DNA from: Luteolibacter flavescens
Lineage (GTDB): Bacteria > Verrucomicrobiota > Verrucomicrobiia > Verrucomicrobiales > Akkermansiaceae
Direction of reading: 5' to 3'
Length of the DNA: 64,000 bases
Assembly (NCBI RefSeq): GCF_025950085.1
Contig: NZ_JAPDDS010000006.1
Coordinates: forward strand, 305,749 to 369,748
Numbering within the stretch: position 1 is the stretch's first letter; the number at the start of each line of letters is the position of its first letter. The notes beneath the pieces were generated by a model, which saw nothing but the letters and a program-made list of their open reading frames with translations, did no database searches and was not told the DNA's origin. Both the position numbers and the translations under genes were made by a program. Of this stretch, positions 40,977-50,226 are shown piece after piece.

Positions 40977-41402
40977 ATGTCCGAGATCGTTGCCCAGACC
41001 GTTGACCGATGCCGTGCCGCAGGCCTGCGGAGGACGAAGGCATTGGAAGAGCTCATCACCACGCTCATCGAGTCCCAGCGGCCGATGACCCTGGGCGAGC
41101 TGGCGACCTCCCCGCGCATGCGCGACCAGTGTGACAAGGCCACCGTCTTCCGCCTGCTCCAGCGCCTCGCGGAAAAGGGCATCGCCCGCCGCCTGGGCCT
41201 GCACGAGCGCGCCGCCTACTTCACCCTGCTCATCCCCGGTCGCCACGCCGACTACCTGATCTGCACGGAGTGCGGCAGCATCGAGTCAGTGAAGGCCCCG
41301 TGCCCGGTCCACGAGCTGGAGGACGAGATCCGCCGCAAGACCGGCTTCAAGAACCTCTACCACGAGCTGGAATTCTTCGGCACCTGCCCCGCCTGCGCAT
41401 GA
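40977..41402 (+). CDS. Fur-family transcriptional regulator
   Basis: 141 residues. Winged helix in residues 12-75 (GLRRTKALEELITTLIESQRPMTLGELA, DKATVFRLLQRLAEKGIARRL), then the dimerisation half with HADYLICTECGSIE and FFGTCPACA, giving two CxxC pairs for a structural zinc. It could be Fur, Zur or PerR; the metal sensed cannot be assigned. Confidence 0.88.
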   Translation: MSEIVAQTVDRCRAAGLRRTKALEELITTLIESQRPMTLGELATSPRMRDQCDKATVFRLLQRLAEKGIARRLGLHERAAYFTLLIPGRHADYLICTECGSIESVKAPCPVHELEDEIRRKTGFKNLYHELEFFGTCPACA

Positions 41403-41404
41403 TC

Positions 41405-41432
41405 GACCGTGGCTGCGGCATCCTGCCGCTAG
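41405..41432. repeat. Solo REP-like palindrome
   Basis: CCGTGGCTGCGGCATCCTGC followed by CGCTAGCC, the same core as the elements at 1363, 6941, 7227, 7367 and 10887, here as a single copy between the Fur-family gene and a small membrane-protein gene. Confidence 0.65.
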
Positions 41433-41462
41433 CCTCCGCAATCCTGCCTTTCCATCCCTTGC

Positions 41463-41702
41463 ATGAATCGCCTCATCCGCATCGCCCTGACCCTCTTCGC
41501 CGCGGCGAGCCTTCTCATCGTCCTCGTTTCCAAGCGGCTGGAAAATGCCCGCAACATGATCGGCGGCAATCCCGAGTCGGAGATCCAGATGGCCTACCTC
41601 GGCATCGGCATCGCAGGTGCCATGCTGATCATCGGCCTCGGGCTCATCATCACTGCCGTCATCCGCTCGAAGAAGGCCCGGAAGTCCGGCGACCATGGAT
41701 GA
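41463..41702 (+). CDS. Small two-helix membrane protein
   Basis: 79 residues with membrane segments at about 5-23 and 45-68 and a basic tail (SKKARKSGDHG). No family is recognised. It ends 8 bases inside the following recombinase gene, so the two are probably translationally coupled. Confidence 0.55.
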   Translation: MNRLIRIALTLFAAASLLIVLVSKRLENARNMIGGNPESEIQMAYLGIGIAGAMLIIGLGLIITAVIRSKKARKSGDHG

Positions 41703-42591
41703 TCCGCTGGAGAGCGACTTCCTGAAATTCATGGAAGTCGAGCGCAGCGCCTCGCCGCGCACGCTGGCGAACTACCAGCTCGCCCTCGCCGCCTGCCGCG
41801 AGTGGCGTGGCGAGGGATTCCCCGGTTGGCGGGAGCTCGGTGCGGATGACTTCCGCCGCTGGCTCTTCGAGATGATGAAGTCCGGCCTGTCGAAGGCGAC
41901 CATCCGCCTGCGCTTCGCCGCGGTCCGCTCGTTTTACAAGTTCCTCGTCCATCGCCGCGGCCTGCCGAGGAGCCCGGTGGTCGAGGTGCAACTGCCGAAG
42001 CCAGAGAAAAAGCTGCCCGTGGTGCTCACGGTCGCGCAGATCGACGAACTGCTCGCGCTGCCGCTCCAGGTGCAGCCGACGAAGCTGACCAAGCCATGGA
42101 TGCCGCTGCGCGATGCCGCCATCCTGGAGCTTTTCTACTCCTGCGGGCTGCGCATCTCGGAGCTGCGCGGGCTGGACGTGCGGGATGTCGATTTCCTCGG
42201 CGAGACCGTGCGCGTCATGGGCAAGGGCGCGAAAGAACGCATCGTGCCCGTCGGTGGTCCGGCCCTCTCCGCCCTCCAGCGCTACCTGCGCGAGGCGGTC
42301 ATCACGAATGGCCCGATCTTCCTCGGAAAGAACCGCACGCGGATCACCCAGCAGGCCATCGACCTGCTTTTGAAGAAGTATCTCAAGCTCAGCTCGATCC
42401 CCTTCAAGGTCTCGCCGCACAAGCTCCGCCACAGCTTCGCCACGCACCTGCTGGATGCCGGGGCGGACCTCCGCTCCGTGCAGAGCCTGCTCGGCCATGC
42501 CTCGCTCTCCACCACGCAGATCTACACGCACGTGACAAAGGAGAGGCTGCGCGACGCCTACGATCAGGCGCACCCGCGGGCGAAGTCCTAG
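41695..42591 (+). CDS. xerD: Tyrosine recombinase of the XerC/XerD family
   Basis: 298 residues. The N-terminal SAM-like domain (FLKFMEVERSASPRTLANYQLALAAC) is followed by the catalytic domain with R153 in YSCGLRISELRG, Lys in GKGAKERIVPV, HKLRHSFATHLL (His and Arg), LGHASLSTTQIYTHV and nucleophile Y277. This is the housekeeping Xer type that resolves chromosome dimers at dif. No dif-like site or integrated element was noticed near it. Whether it is XerC or XerD is uncertain. Confidence 0.88.
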   Translation: MDDPLESDFLKFMEVERSASPRTLANYQLALAACREWRGEGFPGWRELGADDFRRWLFEMMKSGLSKATIRLRFAAVRSFYKFLVHRRGLPRSPVVEVQLPKPEKKLPVVLTVAQIDELLALPLQVQPTKLTKPWMPLRDAAILELFYSCGLRISELRGLDVRDVDFLGETVRVMGKGAKERIVPVGGPALSALQRYLREAVITNGPIFLGKNRTRITQQAIDLLLKKYLKLSSIPFKVSPHKLRHSFATHLLDAGADLRSVQSLLGHASLSTTQIYTHVTKERLRDAYDQAHPRAKS

Positions 42592-43547
42592 ATCTTCTTC
42601 CTCACCACCTGGCCGCCGGATCGCTCGGCGAGGGTCGCGATGAGGTTCGGCACCTTCTTGTCCAGTGTGTGGACGTATAGCTTCGTCTTTTGGGCGAGCA
42701 GCTTCTTGCCGAGTTGGATGATGTTCTCCTCGCGGGTGTCGTCGTCGAAGTCGCAGAACCAATACAGCGCATCGGTTTTCATCAGATCCACCATGCACTC
42801 CAGCGCGGCGGGGGCATCCCTCGTCCAGCGGATATAGGTGGAGTGCGGCAGGTCTTTCGTTGTCGGCACCTTCGGGATGTGGCGGTCCGGAGTGAATGGA
42901 TTCACGCCGTCCACCGGCGCGGCATAGTACCATGGACAGGCTGCCACCTTTGTCAGGGCGCAGCCATCCACCTCGACGAAATAGGCGGATGAGAAATCCC
43001 GGGTGATCTCCTTCCGAAGCGGATCAAGGTACGGCTTCATGCTGCGGCTGGAGTCCAGCACCACGGTCAGGCGGGCGGCGGAGATGGTGGAGTCGTAGAT
43101 GCGCCCCTCCCGTGCCACGGCTTCATCGGGATCGTCCTTCCATGCTGCGGCAGCCACGGCCTCGGCAGCGGCGAGCGAGGCCCGCACCCGCTCAAACTCG
43201 GTCAGGCAAGTCGTGATGTGTTCTTCCGCCGCCTTGTCGGAGAGGCGGCCCTCGGCAAAGCGCTCGAAGATTCGCTGACGTTTCTTGTCCTCCGTGGTCG
43301 CCATGTAATCATACTCCAGCTTGAAGGCGGTGCCTCCGGCATTGCCGAGCGTTGCGGCGCGCTTCTTGAAGTTCGCCTTCAGCCAGTCGAAGAGCAGTTG
43401 GGTATATTCCGCGATGCTCTCGTCATCCCACTTCCCGCGACCCTCCGCTGCTTTCGCGGTGGTTCCTGAGAAAAGGGTGGCGAAGGAGGTTGCGCCGAGC
43501 GTGCGGAGGCATTCGCGGCGGTTCACGTTCCTGACATGTTTGATCAT
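42588..43547 (-). CDS. Exported VWA-like hypothetical protein
   Basis: 319 residues from the ATG complementary to 43545-43547; a TTG start six bases upstream is possible. The N-terminus NRRECLRTLGATSFATLFSG looks like a Tat signal. A VWA-like core has LTVVLDSSRSMKPYLDPL, with D-x-S-x-S of the metal site, and YWFCDFDDDTREENI. It converges with the Xer gene, and the stop codons overlap. Function unknown. Confidence 0.65.
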   Translation of the reverse strand: MIKHVRNVNRRECLRTLGATSFATLFSGTTAKAAEGRGKWDDESIAEYTQLLFDWLKANFKKRAATLGNAGGTAFKLEYDYMATTEDKKRQRIFERFAEGRLSDKAAEEHITTCLTEFERVRASLAAAEAVAAAAWKDDPDEAVAREGRIYDSTISAARLTVVLDSSRSMKPYLDPLRKEITRDFSSAYFVEVDGCALTKVAACPWYYAAPVDGVNPFTPDRHIPKVPTTKDLPHSTYIRWTRDAPAALECMVDLMKTDALYWFCDFDDDTREENIIQLGKKLLAQKTKLYVHTLDKKVPNLIATLAERSGGQVVRKKI

Positions 43548-43604
43548 TGGCAATCCGGTTACCGATTCTTGAGCGAATTGTCGTCTGCACGCCTCCGGCT
43601 GTGA

Positions 43605-44522
43605 TCACTTCCTCGCGTCCTGCGCCTCGCGCTCAGATCGTTGCACCTCGCGCTGCCGAGAGATGTCTTCCTGTTGTTTCACGAGGTTAAGGGCCTTTTC
43701 TTTCCACACACCGTCGAGGTGGTTCGCCCAGGCTTGTGCATTCTCGAAATCTTGGGACTCAGCCACCTTCTCGACGAGGTGCAGCACCAGATTGTTGCGA
43801 AATTCGGAATCCGGCAGCTCGCGGAGGTAATCGGAGGCGTCAACCGGGTCGTTGTATATCCAACTCGAAATAATGTCCCTCGCAGCAGCTGTTCCAAATG
43901 ACTTGTCCTCGATGTTGGGAATCAAAGCCAGCCCCTCGCGAAACCCGATCTGTTGGGCCGCAGCCGAGGCAATGTCTTCGTAGTAATATGGACTGACATT
44001 CTTCGCAGGTGCGGCAAGCAATGTCTTGTAGGCTTCTAACACCAAGTCGGGTTGAGCAACCAGAGCTTCGGAAAAGTGATAGATCAGAATGCCTCTCATG
44101 GTGCCCTCGGTTTCAAGTGCCTCAATATTGGCTGCTAACTCAGGATGGGCCCCGGAACGGTATGCTTCGACCACGGCTTTGGTGAAGGCGATCTGTGTTT
44201 CCGTGGATGCTTTCTTGGTCTGAAGTGCTACCTCGTGAAGAAAAGTCTGGTCGGACGGGAAGGCCTCAAGCAGCAGCTTGAAAGCGAGGCATGCCTCGTC
44301 AGCCGTTTTGGTCTTATTCGCGGAATCCACCGTCGCCATGATCCGCTTCTTCTGATATTCAGACACAACGGGCTGCTTCGGCTTCGAGACCCGGACCTGG
44401 GGTTTCTGAACAGAGCTTTCGCTGTCTACCGGAGACGCGTTCTCTCCCTTCCGGCACGACACCATTGACATCGTTATGTAGACGGCGAAAAGAGCTGGGA
44501 ATGGGAGAGCAGCAATCCTCAT
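43605..44522 (-). CDS. Hypothetical lipoprotein, helical
   Basis: 305 residues with a signal ending SMVSCRKGENAS (Cys23, likely lipidated). The rest is alpha-helical and resembles TPR-like packing (EACLAFKLLLEAFPSD, SWIYNDPVDASDYLRELPDSEFRNNLVLHLVEKVAE), a style common to Verrucomicrobial proteins with repeated D-P-x-x-A-x-x-W-L units. Its base composition is less GC-rich than its neighbours, which may mean recent acquisition. Function unknown. Confidence 0.6.
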   Translation of the reverse strand: MRIAALPFPALFAVYITMSMVSCRKGENASPVDSESSVQKPQVRVSKPKQPVVSEYQKKRIMATVDSANKTKTADEACLAFKLLLEAFPSDQTFLHEVALQTKKASTETQIAFTKAVVEAYRSGAHPELAANIEALETEGTMRGILIYHFSEALVAQPDLVLEAYKTLLAAPAKNVSPYYYEDIASAAAQQIGFREGLALIPNIEDKSFGTAAARDIISSWIYNDPVDASDYLRELPDSEFRNNLVLHLVEKVAESQDFENAQAWANHLDGVWKEKALNLVKQQEDISRQREVQRSEREAQDARK

Positions 44523-44717
44523 GAATTAAACACAGTTAAAGTCTTTCGATCAATTGAGTCAGGCTGCCGCTGCGGTTGCTCGTTTGCGGGGAGGGAATCG
44601 AAGGGGGGAGAAAGATTCATGAGGGGAAGATACGAGAAAGTTCGCATCCCGCTGTCAAGCAGGCCGGGCGGCTCCGTGTGCCGTTTGACGGCGGGGCTTC
44701 TGCGGCGATGATGCCTC

Positions 44718-45653
44718 ATGGCGGAAAGACTTCACGATCCTTGGCTGGTCGCCGTGTGGCCCGGCATGGGCACCGTGGCGATGGGAGCGGGATACTATCT
44801 CATGGCAAAGCTCGGGATGCACCTCTGGGAGGAGCTTCCCGCGCGGGATCTTTTCGAAGTGGACCACGTGGACGTAAAGGACGGCCTCATCCAGACCGCA
44901 CCGCTGCCGCGCAGCCGGCTCTTCCTGTGGAAAGATCCGAATGAAAAGCACGACCTGATCGTCTTCATCGGGGAGGCCCAGCCTCCGGCGAAGAGCGCGC
45001 AGATCTGCCACCAGCTCATCGACCTCGTGCGGCCCCTCGGCGTGACGCGCGTCTTCACCTTCGCCGCGATGGCCACCGGCCTGCGACCGGGCGAGCATGG
45101 CCGGGTCTTCGGTGCGGCCATCGACCGCGGCACGCTGGACCGCTTCCGCGATCTGGATCTCACGGTGCTGGAGGGCGGACAGATCAATGGTCTGAATGGC
45201 GTGCTGCTCGGCGTGGCCGCGGAGAGCGGCATGCAGGGCGGCTGCCTGCTCGGCGAGATGCCGCAGCTTTTTTCCCAGCTCCCGTATCCGAAGGCCTCGC
45301 TCGCCGTGCTAGAGTTCTTCGCGACGCTCGCGGGGATCAAGATCGACCTCACCGAACTGGAGTCCCACGCGCAGGACGTGGAGGACAAGCTGGAGACCTT
45401 CCTGAGCCGCATCGAGCAGGCGATCCATCAGGTCGAGGGCGCGGGCGAGTCCGCCATCCCGGCGCTGGATGCCGACGAGGAGGACGAGAAGAAAAAGCCG
45501 AAGCTCTCCGCGGAAGATCGCCAGCACCTCGAGCAGCTCTTCACCGAGGCAAAGGCGGATCGGGCCCGCGCCTACTTCCTGAAGCAGGAGCTTGATCGCC
45601 TGAAGGTCTTCCGGGATTTCGAGGACCGCTTCCTGGATCTCTTCAAGAAATGA
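44718..45653 (+). CDS. PAC2-family protein with a C-terminal coiled coil
   Basis: 311 residues. The PAC2 fold is visible: LHDPWLVAVWPGMGTVAMGAGYYLM, HDLIVFIGEAQPPAKS, VTRVFTFAAMATGL and INGLNGVLLGVAAESGMQGGCLLGEMP. PAC2 is related to eukaryotic proteasome assembly chaperones and occurs in bacteria with unknown role. The last 100 residues are charged and probably coiled coil (VEDKLETFLSRIEQAIHQVEG, then LEQLFTEAKADRARAYFLKQELDRL). No proteasome gene is nearby. Confidence 0.82.
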   Translation: MAERLHDPWLVAVWPGMGTVAMGAGYYLMAKLGMHLWEELPARDLFEVDHVDVKDGLIQTAPLPRSRLFLWKDPNEKHDLIVFIGEAQPPAKSAQICHQLIDLVRPLGVTRVFTFAAMATGLRPGEHGRVFGAAIDRGTLDRFRDLDLTVLEGGQINGLNGVLLGVAAESGMQGGCLLGEMPQLFSQLPYPKASLAVLEFFATLAGIKIDLTELESHAQDVEDKLETFLSRIEQAIHQVEGAGESAIPALDADEEDEKKKPKLSAEDRQHLEQLFTEAKADRARAYFLKQELDRLKVFRDFEDRFLDLFKK

Positions 45654-45722
45654 CGGCCCGGTCCGGCGATGCATGCCAATAACGGGATTGCCGGTCCATC
45701 GCCTGTCCGCGAAGCTCCACGC

Positions 45723-46448
45723 GTGCGCAGCATTCTCATCACCGGCGGCAATGGCGGGCTCGGCTCCGGCATCGGTCGCTATTTCCTCGAAAAGGATCCC
45801 GAGGCCAAGGTGTGGCTCGGCGTCCGCAGCAACCGCTCCACCGCCGAGGCGCTGGAGGCGGAGTTCCCCGGCCGCTGCGCGCTCATCGATCTGGAGGTCA
45901 CCTCGAAGGAAAGCTGGGAGACCGCAGTCGCCACCATCACCGAGACGGATGGCCGCCTCGACGTGCTGGTGAACAATGCCGGCCTCCACCGCGATCACCT
46001 GCTCGCCACCATGCCGGACGAGGTGTGGTCATCGGTGATCTCAGCGAATCTCGATGCCGTCTTCCTCGGCTGCCGCGCGGTCATCCGCCCGATGATGGGA
46101 CAGCGCTTCGGACGCATCATCAATATCTCGTCGCTTAGCGCGATCCTGCCGCCGCTCGGCCAGACGAACTACGCCGCGGCGAAGGCGGGCGTGGTCGCTC
46201 TTACCCAGACGCTCGCGAAGGAAGTCGCCCGCGCCGGCATCACCGTGAATGCCATCCTCCCCGGCTACATCGCCACCGAGGCGCTGGCGCACATGGATGA
46301 GGATGCTGCAAAACGCGCGAAGGCAGGCATCCCCATGCGGCGCTTCGGCACCCCCGCCGAGGTGGCATCCGCGGTGCTGTTTCTCGCTTGCCACGATGCG
46401 GGCTACGTCACAGGGTCCGCCCTGAAAATCGACGGCGGCATTTTCTAA
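45723..46448 (+). CDS. Short-chain dehydrogenase, FabG-like 3-oxoacyl-ACP reductase
   Basis: 241 residues if the GTG at 45723 is the start (VRSILITGGNGGLGSGIGRYF); an ATG at 45669 adds 18 residues. The NAD(P)-binding TGGNGGLG, NNAG, ISSLS (Ser), YAAAK (Tyr, Lys) and a C-terminal TGSALKIDGG are all FabG-like. The next gene, 13 bases away, encodes an acyl carrier protein, which supports an acyl-ACP substrate. Confidence 0.88.
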   Translation: MRSILITGGNGGLGSGIGRYFLEKDPEAKVWLGVRSNRSTAEALEAEFPGRCALIDLEVTSKESWETAVATITETDGRLDVLVNNAGLHRDHLLATMPDEVWSSVISANLDAVFLGCRAVIRPMMGQRFGRIINISSLSAILPPLGQTNYAAAKAGVVALTQTLAKEVARAGITVNAILPGYIATEALAHMDEDAAKRAKAGIPMRRFGTPAEVASAVLFLACHDAGYVTGSALKIDGGIF

Positions 46449-46461
46449 CAAGTTAAGACTC

Positions 46462-46722
46462 ATGGCTCAAGGCGCGGAACTCCGGCAAAAGATCAAGGAA
46501 GTGATGGTCGAGGAATTGATGCTCGACTTCGATGCGGCGGAGATCGGCGACGAAACCGCGATCTTCGGTGCCGGTGGACTGGGGCTGGATTCCGTCGATG
46601 CGCTGCAGCTTGTCGTCGCCATCGAGAAGCATTTCGGCCTGAAGATCGCCGACGCCGAGAAGGCGAAGGGCGTGCTCCAGAGCGTGGAGACCATTGCGAA
46701 GGCGATCGAGGAGAAGGGTTGA
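46462..46722 (+). CDS. Acyl carrier protein
   Basis: 86 residues with the phosphopantetheine site S44 in GLGLDSVDALQLV. Helices I to IV are evident. It is more divergent than a housekeeping AcpP (DSLD is normal there, DSVD here), so it may be dedicated to a special lipid made with the adjacent FabG-like enzyme. Confidence 0.9.
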   Translation: MAQGAELRQKIKEVMVEELMLDFDAAEIGDETAIFGAGGLGLDSVDALQLVVAIEKHFGLKIADAEKAKGVLQSVETIAKAIEEKG

Positions 46723-46759
46723 GCCCGTTCCTGTCAGCTTCCGGGGGAAAGGGCCCGCG

Positions 46760-47764
46760 ATGAAAAAGTGGCTGCTCTTCCTCGCGAAGCTCGCCTTCAC
46801 CGTCGCGTGCCTGTGGTGGGCGCTCTCCGGGCAGAATCTCCAGGAGTCCGCGACCTTCTGGCCAAAGGATCCGGAGTGGTCCTGGGCGCTCGCTGCCATC
46901 GCTCTCGGCGGTGTGACCGTCTTCCTGTCCGCCTTCCGCTGGTGGATGCTGCTGCTGGCGCAGGGCATCCCCGTGACGCTGTGGCGGGCCACCCAGCTCA
47001 CGCTGATCAGCGGGCTCTTCAATCTCATGGGCGTGAGCAGCGTCACCGGGGATGCGGCGAAGATCTTCCTGCTCATCCGCGATCACCGGGAGCAAAAGCT
47101 GGCCGTGACCATGTCGGTGCTGGTGGATCACCTCGTCGGCCTGGTCGCCATGGCGCTCACCTTCTTCGCCGTCACCGCGACGAGCTTCCGCGCGGTGGAG
47201 TCGCAGAGCGAGCTGGGCGAGACGGCCATCAAGTTCGGCTGGGTCTATTTCAGCGGCGGGCTGGCGATGATCGCCCTGATGTGCGTGGTGGCCAGCCCGT
47301 GGGTGAACGAGCGCATCCACCGGCGCGTGACGAATCCCCGCATCGTCCGGATGAAGCAGATCCCGGACGTGTACGATGTCTTCCGCAAGAAGTGGAAGCT
47401 GGTGCTGCCCGCCCTCGTGTCGAATCTCGTGATGCTGCCGCTTTACTACGCCACCTTCTGGTGTGGCGTGCAGTTCGTCGGCAGCGATACCGGCTTCATG
47501 TCCGTCTTCGCCGCCATGCCGGTGGTGGATGCCGCCAGCGCGATGCCGGTCTCGATCTCGGGCATCGGCGTCCGTGAAATCGCGCTGAAGACCCTGATGA
47601 GCGACCTCGTGGGGCTGGAGCCGGGCATCTCCGTGCTCGGTTCGCTGGTCGGATTTGCCACCGGAACGCTGTTCTGGGCATTTGCCGGCGGTTTGCTATT
47701 CTTGCGCCCGTCCAACCGGACATCGATGAAGGAAATCGAGGAAACCACCCAGTCGGAGGCATGA
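46760..47764 (+). CDS. Polytopic membrane protein of the LPG-synthase transmembrane (UPF0104) family
   Basis: 334 residues from ATG 46760. About eight membrane helices and the family motifs RWWMLLLAQG, LISGLFNLMGVSSVTGDAAK, VLVDHLVGLVAMAL and PVSISGIGVREIAL. These proteins resemble the membrane half of lysylphosphatidylglycerol synthase and are thought to flip or modify lipids. It lies between the acyl carrier protein and patatin genes and overlaps the latter by 4 bases. Confidence 0.85.
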   Translation: MKKWLLFLAKLAFTVACLWWALSGQNLQESATFWPKDPEWSWALAAIALGGVTVFLSAFRWWMLLLAQGIPVTLWRATQLTLISGLFNLMGVSSVTGDAAKIFLLIRDHREQKLAVTMSVLVDHLVGLVAMALTFFAVTATSFRAVESQSELGETAIKFGWVYFSGGLAMIALMCVVASPWVNERIHRRVTNPRIVRMKQIPDVYDVFRKKWKLVLPALVSNLVMLPLYYATFWCGVQFVGSDTGFMSVFAAMPVVDAASAMPVSISGIGVREIALKTLMSDLVGLEPGISVLGSLVGFATGTLFWAFAGGLLFLRPSNRTSMKEIEETTQSEA

Positions 47765-48657
47765 GCGGCATGCCACCGGAGCCCGGCCACGATCCGGGAC
47801 TGGCAGTCTGCTTGTCCTCGTCGTTCTTCGGCTACTATGCCCATCTCGGCCTGCTCGGCGCGATGGAGGAGGCGGGCTTGCGCCCCGGCCGCATCGCGGG
47901 CGCTTCCGCCGGTGCGCTGGCGGGCGGGCTATGGGCGGCGGGCCTGCGCGGCGCGGCGCTGGAGCGGGTGATCTACGATTTCCATTTCCGCCGCGCGTTC
48001 TTCGATCTCGGCGCCTTCTACCGCTGGCCCGGTATTTTCAGCGGCTTGGCCGGAGCGGGCCTCCTGTCCGGCGTGCGGATCCGGCGCTACCTGCGCCGCG
48101 TGATCGGCGAGCTGCGCATCGAGGATCTGGACAGCCCGCGGCTGGAAATCGCCGTCGCGAATATCACGAAGGGCTGCAGCGAGGTCCGCACGCGCGGTCC
48201 GTTGATCGATTTCCTCATCGCGAGCTGCGCGGTGCCTATCCTCTTCCAGCCGCAGCGGATCGGCGGCGAGGAATTCCTCGATGGCGGCGTGGCAAATGAG
48301 ACGCCATTCGACCACTGGCTGGACGATCCAGCCATCCACACCATCGTCGTCCACCGCATCCAGCATTCCTCCTGCATGAAGGGCCTGCCGTGGCGCACGC
48401 CGGGCGGAATGATGGGGGAGTGCCACCGCGTGGTATCGGGCGAATTGCTCCGCCGCCGCACCGAGGACGCCATGGCCGCGGGGAAGCAGCTCATCTTCCT
48501 GGAAACCGCGCATGATCACCCCGGGCTGCTGCACGGGGGGAAATCCCGTACCTTTTTCGCCGCCGGAGCCGCCACTTTCCGTCAATCCTCGCTCTGCACG
48601 CCCGTTCCACGGGTGGCGCGAGAAATTCCCCTTTCCCCCGCGGAGAGGGCGTCCTAG
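47761..48657 (+). CDS. Patatin-like phospholipase
   Basis: 298 residues. The catalytic dyad is visible: S49 in GASAGALAGG (GxSxG) and D174 in FLDGGVAN. The oxyanion region is divergent (LSSSFFGYYAHLGLL rather than a GGG box). Patatins release fatty acids from lipids. It starts within the stop of the LPG-synthase-type gene (ATGA), so they are coupled. Confidence 0.83.
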   Translation: MSGMPPEPGHDPGLAVCLSSSFFGYYAHLGLLGAMEEAGLRPGRIAGASAGALAGGLWAAGLRGAALERVIYDFHFRRAFFDLGAFYRWPGIFSGLAGAGLLSGVRIRRYLRRVIGELRIEDLDSPRLEIAVANITKGCSEVRTRGPLIDFLIASCAVPILFQPQRIGGEEFLDGGVANETPFDHWLDDPAIHTIVVHRIQHSSCMKGLPWRTPGGMMGECHRVVSGELLRRRTEDAMAAGKQLIFLETAHDHPGLLHGGKSRTFFAAGAATFRQSSLCTPVPRVAREIPLSPAERAS

Positions 48658-48670
48658 CGTCCCGCCAGAC

Positions 48671-49684
48671 ATGAGCGGCTGCCACGGACCCCAGATGAAA
48701 ATGGACCCCGCGCTCCACCAGGACAAGAAACCGTCCTGGATCAAGGTGCGCTTGCCCAACAATCCGGTTTTCTGGTCCACCAAGTCGCTGATCACCGACC
48801 TCAAGCTGGTGACCGTCTGCGAGGAGGCCCAGTGCCCGAACCGCTGGGAATGCTGGGGCCAGGGTACCGCGACCTTCATGATCGCCGGTGAGAAATGCAC
48901 CCGCGCCTGCGGCTTCTGCGCCGTGAAGACCGCCCGCCCGGATGCGCTGGAGAGCGACGAGCCTTACCGCGTGGCCGAGGCCACCCGCCGCATGAAGCTC
49001 CGCCACGTGGTCATCACCGCCGTGGCCCGCGACGATCTCCGCGACGGCGGTGCCGAGCACTTCCAGCAGACCATCGAGGCCGTCCGCGCGATGAATCCCG
49101 GCATCGTCATCGAGGTGCTGGTGCCCGACTTTAACGACCGCGACTGGGCGCTCGAGATGGTGATGCAGGCCCGCCCGCACATCTTCAACCACAACCTGGA
49201 GACCGTCGAGCGGCTCACCCCGCTGGTCCGCTCCCGCGCCAAGTACCACCGCAGCCTCGCGGTGCTGAAGAAGGCGAAGGCCATGGTGAATGGCAAGGTC
49301 GCCACCAAGAGCGGCATCATGCTCGGCCTCGGAGAGACCCACGACGAGATCCTCCGAGCTATGGACGATCTCCTGGAAGCCGACGTGACCGTGCTGACCA
49401 TGGGCCAATACCTGCGCCCGACGCCGCGCCACCTGCCGGTGGTTGAGTACGTGGAGCCCGCCGCCTTTGACAATCTCAAGCAGATCGCCATCGCGAAGGG
49501 CTTCCGCCACGTCGCCAGCGGTCCGCTCGTCCGTAGCTCCTATCATGCCGCGGACTTCCGTCCGGAGCTCGATATCATGGACGAGATCGACAAGGCCGCA
49601 CCGGCCCGCGGGCTCGACCTGCAACCGGAAGACCTCCCCATCCCGGCCGCCAAGCCGGCGCTGGTGAAGGCCTCGGTCGCCTGA
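48671..49684 (+). CDS. lipA: Lipoyl synthase LipA
   Basis: 337 residues from ATG 48671. It has the auxiliary cluster motif CEEAQCPNRWEC and the radical-SAM cluster motif CTRACGFC (C76, C80, C83). Later conserved pieces are ARDDLRDGGAEHF, FNHNLETVERLTP, KSGIMLGLGE and TMGQYLRPTPRHLPV. It inserts two sulfurs into octanoyl groups on lipoyl domains. lipB is not seen nearby. Confidence 0.97.
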   Translation: MSGCHGPQMKMDPALHQDKKPSWIKVRLPNNPVFWSTKSLITDLKLVTVCEEAQCPNRWECWGQGTATFMIAGEKCTRACGFCAVKTARPDALESDEPYRVAEATRRMKLRHVVITAVARDDLRDGGAEHFQQTIEAVRAMNPGIVIEVLVPDFNDRDWALEMVMQARPHIFNHNLETVERLTPLVRSRAKYHRSLAVLKKAKAMVNGKVATKSGIMLGLGETHDEILRAMDDLLEADVTVLTMGQYLRPTPRHLPVVEYVEPAAFDNLKQIAIAKGFRHVASGPLVRSSYHAADFRPELDIMDEIDKAAPARGLDLQPEDLPIPAAKPALVKASVA

Positions 49685-49702
49685 TCCCCCGATCCCGATC
49701 TC

Positions 49703-50146
49703 ATGACGCGCCGCAAGGCCCTTGCCATGGGATGCGGCATCCCGTTGTTGGTGCTGCTCGCGGTCATCGGCCTGCTGGGTCATGGCATGTTCGGACAGAA
49801 CTTCCACCACGCGGTGGATGTCCCGGAGCATTCATTCGCGCCAGCGGGAGCGACCTCCATCGAGGTCTTCGAGGCCCGCAACATCAGCGGCGTGGTCTGC
49901 GTGACCTATCGGGTGAGCGAGGCGGATTTCCGGAAGTTCGCTGCGGAGAAAAGCTGGCCACTATCGGAAGGAACCGGGCCGGTCATGGTGAGACTTCCAT
50001 CCGCCGACTATCCCCGCGCGACCCGGCTGATCGGGGAAAAGAGTGCCTATCTCCACTACGAGAAGCGGCATCCGAACGGGGGAGGCATCTTGGTGCATTT
50101 CATCCCCTCCGAATCGAGGGTCTACATTGATAAGAGCAACCGCTGA
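49703..50146 (+). CDS. Hypothetical protein with an N-terminal membrane anchor
   Basis: 147 residues; a hydrophobic segment at about 12-30 (GIPLLVLLAVIGLLGHGMFG) and a soluble remainder without known motifs. It follows lipA by 18 bases. Confidence 0.6.
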   Translation: MTRRKALAMGCGIPLLVLLAVIGLLGHGMFGQNFHHAVDVPEHSFAPAGATSIEVFEARNISGVVCVTYRVSEADFRKFAAEKSWPLSEGTGPVMVRLPSADYPRATRLIGEKSAYLHYEKRHPNGGGILVHFIPSESRVYIDKSNR

Positions 50147-50226
50147 CCTGATGGTCTCAAGAAGGGCGGGATTGACCTGATGGGCCGACCCTGCTAGGGG
50201 AAGTTTGTTCCTTCTCTCCCCCTCCC

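Noticed and set aside
41695..42591. Integrase of a mobile element
   Set aside because: Length and motifs fit housekeeping Xer recombinases, and no attachment repeats, cargo or phage genes surround it.
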